A stretch of DNA of 15,266 nucleotides from Planctomycetota bacterium (GTDB lineage: Bacteria; Planctomycetota; Phycisphaerae; WQYP01): the NCBI GenBank assembly GCA_021826605.1, contig JAKAZF010000013.1, forward strand, positions 1 through 15,266. Reading direction: 5' to 3'. This document shows positions 8,522-15,266 of the stretch, piece by piece. Positions within the stretch are counted from its first letter, which is position 1; every line of letters starts with the position of its first letter. The notes under the pieces are model-generated. The model was not told where the DNA came from, did not search any database, and saw nothing but the letters and a program-made list of their open reading frames with translations. The position numbers and the translations under genes are program-made.

Positions 8522-9358
8522 TTACGGCTCACCGATTTGCCACCATGGAACCGACCATCCATCCGTGCAGAATTTGGTGTAGCCGAAGGAAGTTGTGGTA
8601 TTCGCCTGGCCATTGGCCAGCAGGTAAAAATTACTTTGCAAAGTGGAATATTTGACGAGATCCACGTGTCCATCGACGTAATTCACATTGATCCATGGAT
8701 CGGGCTGATTGGGATGATGCGGGAAATCATCAGGTGCCCAGTTGCTGTAAACTTCGTCAAACCAGAGTACCGCCTGAGCAGAGTCACTTACGTCCGTGCT
8801 GCGCGTGCCGGCTGCGATCCAATCGTTGTAAAAATAATCCACCGATCCGCTGGAGAGCAGGAACGTTTCATTGCCGCCCTGCTTGGCCTGCACCGCCGGA
8901 TCAATAAACACCGGATACGTGCCCTTCCAATTATCTCCGGTAGACGTGTTGTAATAATTCGGATTGGAAGTCGAAAGTTGCGGGCGATCCGTCAAATACG
9001 GAATCATGACGTTCTGAACGTATGGCGTGCGCCAGGGGGCCGAATCAGGCTTTCCCGTGGCATAACCCCCGGTCAGGTACTGAAAACCCGGATTGGGGGC
9101 GTAGTAGAGATCCCACCAATTGTTGAGCATTAAGGGCAGGATACCCCGATTTGAGCCGGTGTATTCCAGCGTGGCCTGCCCCAGGGACCTTAGATTCGCG
9201 CCACAGGCTACGTTATAGGCCGCGGCCTTGGCCTTGGCTAACGCCGGCAACAGCAACGCGATCAGTACCGCGATGATGGATATGACCACCAGCAGTTCGA
9301 TAAGCGTGAACCCCGGATTCGCCCCTGGGTAACCCTTGAAATTTGCGCGACGTTTCAT
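8522..9358 (-). CDS. Type IV pilin/pseudopilin-like protein with DGHV motif
   Basis: Protein of 278 residues exported by a prepilin pathway. The N-terminus has the class III signal: cleavage expected between Gly16 and Phe17 in [11 protein letters not shown], with the conserved Glu at position +5 (Glu21) and a hydrophobic helix to about residue 40, followed by AKAKAAA. The rest is a mixed, aromatic-rich globular domain ending near VDGHV (228-232), a motif shared by large planctomycete and lentisphaere pilin-like families (DUF1559 and H-X9-DG types). The ATG at 9358 has GGAGGT (9370-9365) six bases upstream, so I prefer it to an in-frame upstream start at 9385. It is the first gene of the minus-strand cluster with GH5 and PEP-CTERM, divergent from the XylR-like regulator. 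A role in displaying or assembling a surface glycan-handling structure is inference. Confidence 0.88.
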   Translation of the reverse strand: MKRRANFKGYPGANPGFTLIELLVVISIIAVLIALLLPALAKAKAAAYNVACGANLRSLGQATLEYTGSNRGILPLMLNNWWDLYYAPNPGFQYLTGGYATGKPDSAPWRTPYVQNVMIPYLTDRPQLSTSNPNYYNTSTGDNWKGTYPVFIDPAVQAKQGGNETFLLSSGSVDYFYNDWIAAGTRSTDVSDSAQAVLWFDEVYSNWAPDDFPHHPNQPDPWINVNYVDGHVDLVKYSTLQSNFYLLANGQANTTTSFGYTKFCTDGWSVPWWQIGEP

Positions 9359-9400
9359 GGTCGAACCTCCTGAAAAAACTTCCAAAACAAGACAGGTATG

Positions 9401-9443
9401 GCCTGACAGGCGATCCTCATACGATCGTCACGAGCCTCTGCAA
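9401..9443 (-). promoter_or_regulatory. Candidate promoter and palindrome upstream of the pilin-GH5-PEP-CTERM cluster
   Basis: On the minus strand, TTGCAG (9443-9438) and TATGAG (9421-9416) are 16 bases apart; both are imperfect matches. Just downstream lies the 11-base palindrome GCCTGACAGGC (9401-9411), with a second ACAGG at 9392-9396. A regulator site overlapping a weak promoter is typical of XylR-type control, and the regulator gene is divergent from this point. Neither the promoter nor the operator is proven. Confidence 0.3.
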
Positions 9444-9527
9444 ACCATCTGAACCTAAGTCTACTACCGCCGGCATTCCTTCCGCTAGGTGTAAATGCGC
9501 AAAAAATTTAAGGTAATGCGACAGTCC

Positions 9528-9543
9528 GGAATTCCCATATAAT
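9528..9543 (+). promoter_or_regulatory. Candidate promoter of the XylR-like regulator gene
   Basis: A perfect -10 hexamer TATAAT (9538-9543) lies 39 bases before the start codon. No good -35 is present at 16-18 bases upstream. The palindrome GGAATTCC (9528-9535) sits right against the -10, in the spacer, where a bound repressor would block polymerase. This would suit autoregulation, but GGAATTCC is short. Confidence 0.4.
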
Positions 9544-9582
9544 GCCCCGATATAAGGACGCGCGCACCCATGGAGACCCGTC

Positions 9583-10776
9583 ATGGATCATGAACCTGTC
9601 GTCGCCATTCTCGTGGACTATCTTTCTCATTATGGCCGCAATGTCATTCTGGGCGTTGGGCGATATTTGCGAACGCATGAACGCTGGACCCTGGCCGGTG
9701 AGCCACGGCGCGTGGTGGCTCCAATCGGCAATTTGAGAACATGGCGCGGCGACGGGGTTATTGCGCAAGTATGGGACGATCGGAGGCGGGATAAGGTGCT
9801 GGCTATGAAAAAGCGGGGCATTGAAGTTGTGGATGTCGGCGGCGTTATTCCGGGCCTTCCGTTGCCTCAAGTAACACCGGATGATCAGGCCATTGGCACC
9901 ATGGCGGCTGATTATTTTATAACGCGCGGCTTTCGCAGGCTGGCATTTTCCGGACCGGCCGGACATGCCGCCGCGGACAAGCGTCTGAAAGGGTTTTCGC
10001 AGCGCGCCGCGTTGGCGGGTGCGACGGTTTCAGTTTTTGAGCCGCGCCGTCTGCATCGTTATGCCGGCGGCACGGAGGCAGATGTCGGCGAACTGGGGCA
10101 ATGGGTGCAATCCATGCTTAAGCCAATAGGTGTATTAGGTTGGCATGACGGGCGCGCCCGGCAAATTGCTGACGCCTGTTATCGCATTGGCGCACGCGTG
10201 CCGGAAGACGTTGCGATTGTTGGAGTGGATGATGATGAAATAAATTGCGAATTAGCGGATCCGCCTTTATCCAGCATTGCCGTTCCCATTGAACAGATTG
10301 GGTATCGGGCGGCAATGCTGCTGGCGGATTTAATGGGGGGCAGAAAAACTTCCGCAATGTGCATAGTGGTCCCGCCGATTGGTGTTGTTACACGCCGGAG
10401 TTCGGACAGTCTCGCCATTGAAGATCCGGAACTGGTGGAAGTTATGCGGGTCATTCGCAATCATGCCCGTAAGCCTCTAAGCGTCAAGGAACTTTTGCGA
10501 ATCGTTCCGATGTCGCGCAGGAATATGGAACGGCAGTTTCAAAAGCTCGTCGGTCATTCGCCCCATGCGGAAATTGAGCGCGTGCATCTGGAACAGGCCA
10601 AGCGGCTGCTTGCCGAAACAGATTGGCCGCTGCCCCGCATTGCGACCGAGTCCGGCTACAACAGTCACGAACATTTTACCCATACGTTCCGCAATAAAAT
10701 CGGCGTGGCACCCGGTGCCTATCGCCGCCGCTACCGCGATCAACGCGCCTTGCCGTCCAGGAGCCTGTCCGAGTAA
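9583..10776 (+). CDS. XylR-like AraC-family transcriptional regulator with sugar-binding domain
   Basis: Cytosolic sugar-responsive regulator of 397 residues. The N-terminal 270 residues form a LacI/periplasmic-binding-type ligand domain: VAILVDYLSHYGRNVILGVG (7-26) is the usual opening of XylR-type proteins, and PEDVAIVGVDDDEINCELAD (207-226) followed by PPLSSI is the hallmark near the ligand pocket. The C-terminal part (about 285-383) is an AraC-type double helix-turn-helix, with RRNMERQFQKLVG (312-324) and IATESGYNSHEHFTHTFRN (353-371). There is no N-terminal LacI DNA-binding helix, which separates it from LacI repressors. GGAG (9572-9575) precedes the ATG by seven bases. It is divergent from the pilin-GH5-PEP-CTERM cluster and is its likely regulator. 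The effector is probably a mono- or disaccharide released by the hydrolases, but the sugar cannot be read here. Confidence 0.92.
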   Translation: MDHEPVVAILVDYLSHYGRNVILGVGRYLRTHERWTLAGEPRRVVAPIGNLRTWRGDGVIAQVWDDRRRDKVLAMKKRGIEVVDVGGVIPGLPLPQVTPDDQAIGTMAADYFITRGFRRLAFSGPAGHAAADKRLKGFSQRAALAGATVSVFEPRRLHRYAGGTEADVGELGQWVQSMLKPIGVLGWHDGRARQIADACYRIGARVPEDVAIVGVDDDEINCELADPPLSSIAVPIEQIGYRAAMLLADLMGGRKTSAMCIVVPPIGVVTRRSSDSLAIEDPELVEVMRVIRNHARKPLSVKELLRIVPMSRRNMERQFQKLVGHSPHAEIERVHLEQAKRLLAETDWPLPRIATESGYNSHEHFTHTFRNKIGVAPGAYRRRYRDQRALPSRSLSE

Positions 10777-10790
10777 TGGCCGGGTTGCGA

Positions 10791-10814
10791 TCCCGGCGCG
10801 CCGGGACGATTTTT
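10791..10814 (+). terminator. Terminator of the XylR-like gene
   Basis: A perfect 16-base palindrome TCCCGGCGCGCCGGGA (10791-10806), giving six pairs around a CGCG loop, begins 14 bases after the stop codon. It is followed three bases later by five T (10810-10814). The T-run is short and slightly offset, so efficiency may be moderate. Confidence 0.6.
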
Positions 10815-10828
10815 GGCAGCTTGGGCAA

Positions 10829-10928
10829 CGTCGCGTCGCAGAGCACCGTGGTGATAACCCGGTGGTTGGTTGGCGGCACTGGATCAACCACCGGATTATC
10901 ATCCGGTGCTCGACAAATAGCCGCGACG
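10829..10928. repeat. Large imperfect inverted repeat (about 100 bases)
   Basis: Three nested stems are collinear: CGTCGCG (10829-10835) with CGCGACG (10922-10928); GAGCACC (10841-10847) with GGTGCTC (10905-10911); and a 16-base arm 10853-10868 with 10885-10900, carrying a single mismatch. The apical loop is 16 bases. It lies between convergent genes, after the regulator's terminator, with no T-run of its own. The size and nesting suit a MITE-like element, a small RNA, or a relic of a mobile element. No target-site duplication or transposase is visible. Confidence 0.6.
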
Positions 10929-11044
10929 ATGGCGTACCTCAACATGATGCTACAGCCGCGTCGCCGAGGGAGAACAAAAACAAGCACGCCGCCCTGCGGG
11001 TGGTGGAATCGGCGGCCTTATGAAATTCCGTGCCCGATTTGCGG

Positions 11045-11079
11045 CGCAGAAATAATGCCCCGCTTTGCGTAAGCGGGGC
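11045..11079 (-). terminator. Hairpin terminator of the second pilin-like gene
   Basis: A perfect nine-pair stem, GCCCCGCTT (11057-11065) with AAGCGGGGC (11071-11079), has a five-base loop and lies 31 bases past the pilin stop. On the minus strand it is followed by ATTATTTC, which is T-rich but interrupted. An intrinsic terminator is likely, though weaker than the one at 5318-5358. Confidence 0.6.
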
Positions 11080-11110
11080 AGATGAATCGGGAATGCCTTG
11101 GGGTTGAGAA

Positions 11111-12352
11111 TTAATTCCCACCGGGTTGGTTGGGCCAATAGAAATACCAGCCCGCCCAGTTATAGTTCCAGACATTGAGATAGCTGTTGCTGCCGGTGTA
11201 GCCGGAAAACAGGGACGGGCGACCATTCAGCGGCGGCATGTGCGCCATGGCCCAGTTGTACGGCGTGAGAGTATTGGAATTAGCACCTGTTGAATAATCA
11301 TAAAAGGTGGGGTAGCTGATACCATTGACATGGCCGTCGGCATAGACAATATTCTGGAATGACGGCACATCCGGATTGCTGTAACTTGGGTGATTGATCA
11401 GATACATATTGCCCTGTCCGCTCATCGGTATGCCGTTTTGCTCCTGATTATTACCGCCCCAGGCCACAGCATCGGCGGCCAAAATGGATTGGGGTGAATC
11501 TTGATCCGTTGTAGCCGGCTCATTAATACGATTTCCCCATGTCGGCGTTAAATTGCCGTTATAACCGCTGGTTTCAACCATTCCCTGACCGCCGAACAGT
11601 GAACCGCTTGGCAAGCTGGTGGTCAACTGCGCGAAGCTGTTTCGCGTGCGATCAACTGTTCCGCCGACATACATGTAAGTATTGGTAATCCAATAGCCCC
11701 AGTCGCCCGGCTGATCGCCGGCATAAAGCGTGTTCTGGAAGTTGGAACTCGGACAAACCATCCAGGATGCTAATCTTACATACGTGCTGGGCTTGGGGGC
11801 CCCGCTTAAACCGTTGTTCAATCCCCAGGTTGTCGGATCATAACCTGTGAAACCCCAGTTACTGGAGTTGAGGCCTGAAATGTAAGGAATTTCCATGCCG
11901 CTTAGCGCACTGGAGACCGGATTATTAAAGCCGGACATTTCCGTGGTTACTCCGGTACCGCCGTATTGTAAAAACGTGGCATAAGGTGTGCCGAACCGCC
12001 GCCAGTCAGCACCATATTGGCTGTTATTTTCATCGACGGGATCATTATTAAGGATCAGGGGAAAAATGCACCCGTTGACCGGGTCCTGGGAAATCCCATA
12101 TTTAGGAAACGAAGTCTGGGCGTTGCCGTTGCCGAAGCCCCACGCCGCGGGAAAGAATCCTTTATGATCCTTGGCAAAAAGCAGGGATGCCTGGCCCCAT
12201 GTCAGCAGATTGGCGGCGCAGGATGTGCGATTGGCCAACTCACGCGCCTTGCGCATGGCCGGCAGAATAATTGCGATTAACAGTAAAATGATCGTTACCG
12301 TCACCAGAATTTCAATAAGAGAAAATCCACGTTGTTTTCGCAGCCTGAACAT
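11111..12352 (-). CDS. Large type IV pilin/pseudopilin-like protein with DGHV motif
   Basis: Protein of 413 residues. The N-terminus has a prepilin signal, RGFSLIEILVTV, with cleavage expected after Gly9, Glu at +5 (Glu14) and a hydrophobic helix to about residue 33. The remaining 380 residues are rich in Asn, Gly, Ser, Tyr and Trp, with a VYADGHV motif (336-342). After that comes an unusual extension of about 70 residues with many aromatics, ending YFYWPNQPGGN. It is longer than typical pseudopilins (150-200) and than the first pilin-like protein (278), and apart from the N-terminus and DGHV the two are clearly different. AGGAG and AAGG lie just upstream of the ATG at 12352. It is transcribed alone, with its own terminator, convergent with the XylR-like gene. 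An extracellular pilus-tip or surface binding role is inference from the family. Confidence 0.85.
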   Translation of the reverse strand: MFRLRKQRGFSLIEILVTVTIILLLIAIILPAMRKARELANRTSCAANLLTWGQASLLFAKDHKGFFPAAWGFGNGNAQTSFPKYGISQDPVNGCIFPLILNNDPVDENNSQYGADWRRFGTPYATFLQYGGTGVTTEMSGFNNPVSSALSGMEIPYISGLNSSNWGFTGYDPTTWGLNNGLSGAPKPSTYVRLASWMVCPSSNFQNTLYAGDQPGDWGYWITNTYMYVGGTVDRTRNSFAQLTTSLPSGSLFGGQGMVETSGYNGNLTPTWGNRINEPATTDQDSPQSILAADAVAWGGNNQEQNGIPMSGQGNMYLINHPSYSNPDVPSFQNIVYADGHVNGISYPTFYDYSTGANSNTLTPYNWAMAHMPPLNGRPSLFSGYTGSNSYLNVWNYNWAGWYFYWPNQPGGN

Positions 12353-12622
12353 AAAACCTTTCTCCTGTCATGCGTCCGGGTGATCAGACCCGTCCGGTGC
12401 TGTCACCGTATAGCGGGCTCGCCGATAGCGGTTTCCCACCCTGTTCTTCGGATGCTTGCAAACAGACGCTGAAGGGATAACTCAATAATGGACGTTCGCT
12501 TTGGAGTCTGATAATTTCCTTACAACAAAACCCCCCGGTCAGGCGTTATACTAAGAGCCTGCGACCCGGGTGGACCGCGGGCAACGGGTGTACAGAGGTG
12601 TAATTGTTTCGGGGTGTCAGCG
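12353..12622. promoter_or_regulatory. Divergent intergenic region with -10-like element
   Basis: This 270-base region separates the second pilin-like gene from the large membrane protein gene. On the plus strand a -10-like TATACT (12547-12552) lies about 70 bases before the start codon, without a good -35. A hairpin CGGGT/ACCCG (12377-12392) sits in the predicted leader of the minus-strand pilin gene. I see no further genes or clear operators. Confidence 0.3.
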
Positions 12623-15266
12623 ATGACCGCGATGAGTCCAGCCGGGGCGTTACCTGAAGATTTTCATCACATCCTCCAGAAACTGGAGGAAGCGGGCAAC
12701 CGTTTCCGCGCTGCCATGTTTATCGGAGCGTTGGCACGGTTTGCGGCGCTGGTGGTGCCCGTTACAGCGGGCGCGCTATTACTGGCAGGCGTCATCGGCT
12801 CTCAGGTTGGAGCATGGGCCGTGTGGCTGCTGCTGGCGGCCATACCAGTTGCAATCGCGGCGGGTTACTGGTGGTTCCTGCATGAGATGATCTGGAAACG
12901 ACCGGCCTATGGACAGATCGCCCGCTGGGTTGAGGAGCAGGCGACAGCACAGCAGTTGCCGCTGGACAATCACTTTATCAATGCCGTTCTTCTGGCGGAT
13001 GAGTTTGAAAAACTTCCACCAGCCGCCGCGGGCCGCACGGATACCCGTCGCGTGCTGATTCCGCAGGTGCTTAAGGAAATCAGCAGCAGTATTGAAACTC
13101 ATAATCTTTTGGAAATTGCACCGTGGCGGCAGCAACGCAATGTCTGCCTCCGGGCGGGGGTCATTATCCTCGCCTGCGCATTACTGGCCCTGCTTTTTCA
13201 CGGTCAGATGTCGCACGGCCTGGCAGTACTTTCCGCACCGGGGCACTTTGTGCCCATGCAGGGGGCCGCACAAATAGTGGATGTCCAGCCGGGTAACGAA
13301 ACTGTTCTGGCGGGACAGCCGGTGGATTTCATGGCGCGCATCAACACACCGGGCCACAAACTTGTTGCCACGACATTATTTCTGCATTTTAAAAGCGGTG
13401 TTCGAAAAAAGGCGGCCATGGTGGCCTTTGGCCGCAATTACAGCACGTTCCGCTTTCATCTGGGCAGCGTCGCGGAGAATTTAACGTATATGGTGCAGGC
13501 CGCCGGCACACAAAGCCTGAAATATAATCTTACCGTTCTGCCCAAAATTACCCTTAAGCACTATCAGATTCAGGTTACCCCTCCCGCCTACACGCAGACC
13601 GCACCGCGAACCATCACCCTTTCCGGAAAGGCATTTAATGCCGCTGCCGCGTCCGTGGCGGTTCCCTTTGGCAGCAAAATTACCCTGACGGCAACACTGG
13701 ATCACACAGTTATTGGGGCCTCAGCGCTGGTGGAAGTGCGCGGTGGAAAAATCATTTCGGCGACCAGCGAAAATCAGAAAACATTCTCACTGTCTTGGAT
13801 TGCGGATCAGAGTGTACATTATAATTGGCTGATTAATGACTCGCACGGGAATGCTCTGCAACGATTTCCCGCCTCCTCCACATCCGCACCCGACCGAATT
13901 ATAGTTCGTGTAACGCCAGATGCTCCGCCGATGGTGCACGTTCTGGTGCCCCACAAAGATGTTTTTGCGCTTCCCGGCGCAACGATTGCTATGCAGGCCA
14001 AGGCCACCGATGACTATGGCCTGACCGCCATGACCTTGCAAACCGCCGTTGATGGCGGCAAATTTACCGCTTTCCGCCAATGGCAGATTCCCAACGCAGA
14101 AAACGGCAAACCCGCCACCGCGTGCACCATTCGGGAGTTATTCGCACTTCCCGCCGATACCTATCACCTGGGCCAAAGTGTACATTACCGCTTTACAGCC
14201 ACGGATAATCGGCAGATCACCATCGGGCAGGCGCAGTATGGGCCGCAGACTACGTTTGGACGCATCTACAGCATCAAGCTGCAAACCTCGGCAATTTCTG
14301 CCATCAGTCGCAGCCGCTGGGCTCGCCTGGAACAGCGCCTGGAAAAAATGCTGGCGCAACAGCAGGGGTTAATTATTCTGGCCAACGGCATTCACCTGCT
14401 GCCGCCACTACCCAGCGTGCATAAAACCGCCTCCGCAGTGGCGGCTGGACAGGGGAATTTGCGGCAATATATGGAAAGCACGTATAAACATTTCCCATTC
14501 ATCCATTCCATGGACACCATTGAGCAGGCGCTGCACGTGATTGTGCATGGGGACGCGACCGTGGCTATTGCCCGTGCCGATGATCTGGGCCTGGTGTCTG
14601 ATGCCGGCGCGGTGCCGCTGGAATTTCAAAAGCTTCACACGCATGAACTCAATATCCTTAATGCGATTAAGGCATTGCTGGCCATGGCCGGGGCGAAAGC
14701 CGGCGGCGTGGATTCTGTGGTATCGCATCAGGGTACCAATTTTCCTGATCAGGGCCGGGAACAATGGCGACAACTGGCGCTGGCCTTGAAGAAATTGGAA
14801 AAGCAGCAGCGCGGTGTGATGAACACTTCCATGAAGCTGGCGCAAAAACCCATCAATCAATTTGACGCCAAGGATAAACATGAACTGCTTAAAGCACAGG
14901 CCCTGGAAGATAAATGGTCCAAGTTCCTCAACCAGAAGCTGGTCAATATGAGCAACCTTACGGAGCAGGATCAGGCCAATGCGTCATTAAAAGATGACCT
15001 CGCCCAGATGAACGTGGATTTGGCGATGGCCAAAGGAGCCTTGGCGGCCAAAGCCATTAAGATCGCCACGCCGCTGGAGCAGGAAGGGCTGGAAGATGCC
15101 AAGAAGCTTTCTTCCAATATTGAAAAGTGGCTGCTGCAAAAGCCCGACACCACCAAATGGGAAATGGAAGAACCCGTCACCCAAAATGATGTCCCGGTGC
15201 CGCCGCTGCCGGCACAGCTTTCCGATATGATCGGCAAGCTGCTGCAACATGAAGAAGACCTTACCA
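12623..15266 (+). CDS. Large membrane protein, DUF4175-like (3' end outside window)
   Basis: The frame is open from the ATG at 12623 to the window end, giving 881 codons without a stop, so the protein is incomplete. GGGGTG (12611-12616) precedes the ATG by six bases. Three membrane segments are predicted near the N-terminus: about 33-59, 63-86 and 175-193. The long region after the third should lie outside the cytoplasm; it contains beta-rich stretches with Ig-like character (ITLKHYQIQVTPPAYTQ near 320) and the motif ATDDYGL (about 461-467). From about residue 560 it turns helical and charged (coiled-coil-like, Ala/Lys/Gln/Glu rich). This layout matches the large DUF4175-type membrane proteins common in planctomycetes, often beside MoxR/BatA-type genes. 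The function of that family is unknown to me; an envelope role is inference. Confidence 0.75.
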   Translation, partial: MTAMSPAGALPEDFHHILQKLEEAGNRFRAAMFIGALARFAALVVPVTAGALLLAGVIGSQVGAWAVWLLLAAIPVAIAAGYWWFLHEMIWKRPAYGQIARWVEEQATAQQLPLDNHFINAVLLADEFEKLPPAAAGRTDTRRVLIPQVLKEISSSIETHNLLEIAPWRQQRNVCLRAGVIILACALLALLFHGQMSHGLAVLSAPGHFVPMQGAAQIVDVQPGNETVLAGQPVDFMARINTPGHKLVATTLFLHFKSGVRKKAAMVAFGRNYSTFRFHLGSVAENLTYMVQAAGTQSLKYNLTVLPKITLKHYQIQVTPPAYTQTAPRTITLSGKAFNAAAASVAVPFGSKITLTATLDHTVIGASALVEVRGGKIISATSENQKTFSLSWIADQSVHYNWLINDSHGNALQRFPASSTSAPDRIIVRVTPDAPPMVHVLVPHKDVFALPGATIAMQAKATDDYGLTAMTLQTAVDGGKFTAFRQWQIPNAENGKPATACTIRELFALPADTYHLGQSVHYRFTATDNRQITIGQAQYGPQTTFGRIYSIKLQTSAISAISRSRWARLEQRLEKMLAQQQGLIILANGIHLLPPLPSVHKTASAVAAGQGNLRQYMESTYKHFPFIHSMDTIEQALHVIVHGDATVAIARADDLGLVSDAGAVPLEFQKLHTHELNILNAIKALLAMAGAKAGGVDSVVSHQGTNFPDQGREQWRQLALALKKLEKQQRGVMNTSMKLAQKPINQFDAKDKHELLKAQALEDKWSKFLNQKLVNMSNLTEQDQANASLKDDLAQMNVDLAMAKGALAAKAIKIATPLEQEGLEDAKKLSSNIEKWLLQKPDTTKWEMEEPVTQNDVPVPPLPAQLSDMIGKLLQHEEDLT

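Overview
The window looks like chromosomal DNA of a planctomycete, most likely a Phycisphaerae-like lineage. This is an inference from gene content: a PEP-CTERM exported protein, two pseudopilin-like proteins with a conserved DGHV motif, a XylR/AraC-type regulator beside secreted glycoside hydrolases, and a very large membrane protein with DDYGL-type repeats. No 16S rRNA or other phylogenetic marker is present. Base composition is moderately GC-rich with AT-rich promoter regions.

Layout. (1) 1-147: overlapping GC-rich inverted repeats beyond the 3' end of dcd. (2) 148-2230: two divergent housekeeping genes, dcd (dCTP deaminase, minus) and mutY (adenine DNA glycosylase, plus). Between them lies an AT-richer region with a cluster of DnaA-box-like 9-mers, one perfect. 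(3) 2231-2708: a gene-free stretch with a small predicted RNA-like fold. (4) 2709-5215: two plus-strand genes for exported proteins, a clan GH-A-type glycoside hydrolase with a C-terminal beta-sandwich module, then a stand-alone exported copy of that module. (5) 5318-9358: a minus-strand cluster ending in a clear intrinsic terminator, read as pseudopilin-like protein, GH5 hydrolase with a C-terminal DUF1349-like domain, and PEP-CTERM protein. (6) 9583-10776: a divergent XylR-type regulator with its own terminator, followed by a large imperfect inverted repeat. (7) 11111-12352: a second pseudopilin-like gene (minus) with a terminator hairpin. (8) 12623 to the window end: a large membrane protein gene (plus), cut off by the window edge.

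How it may work together (inference). Regions 4-7 read as a polysaccharide-use locus. A sugar-sensing XylR-like regulator sits divergently to an apparent pilin-GH5-PEP-CTERM operon, and a second exported hydrolase plus binding module converges on it from the other side. Two hydrolases, two candidate glycan-binding modules and surface-anchoring or pilus-like proteins suggest capture and cleavage of an external glycan. The substrate cannot be read from sequence alone. No transporter, exosortase or prepilin peptidase is in the window, so those functions must be encoded elsewhere. The terminal large protein and the dcd/mutY pair are probably unrelated to the glycan locus.
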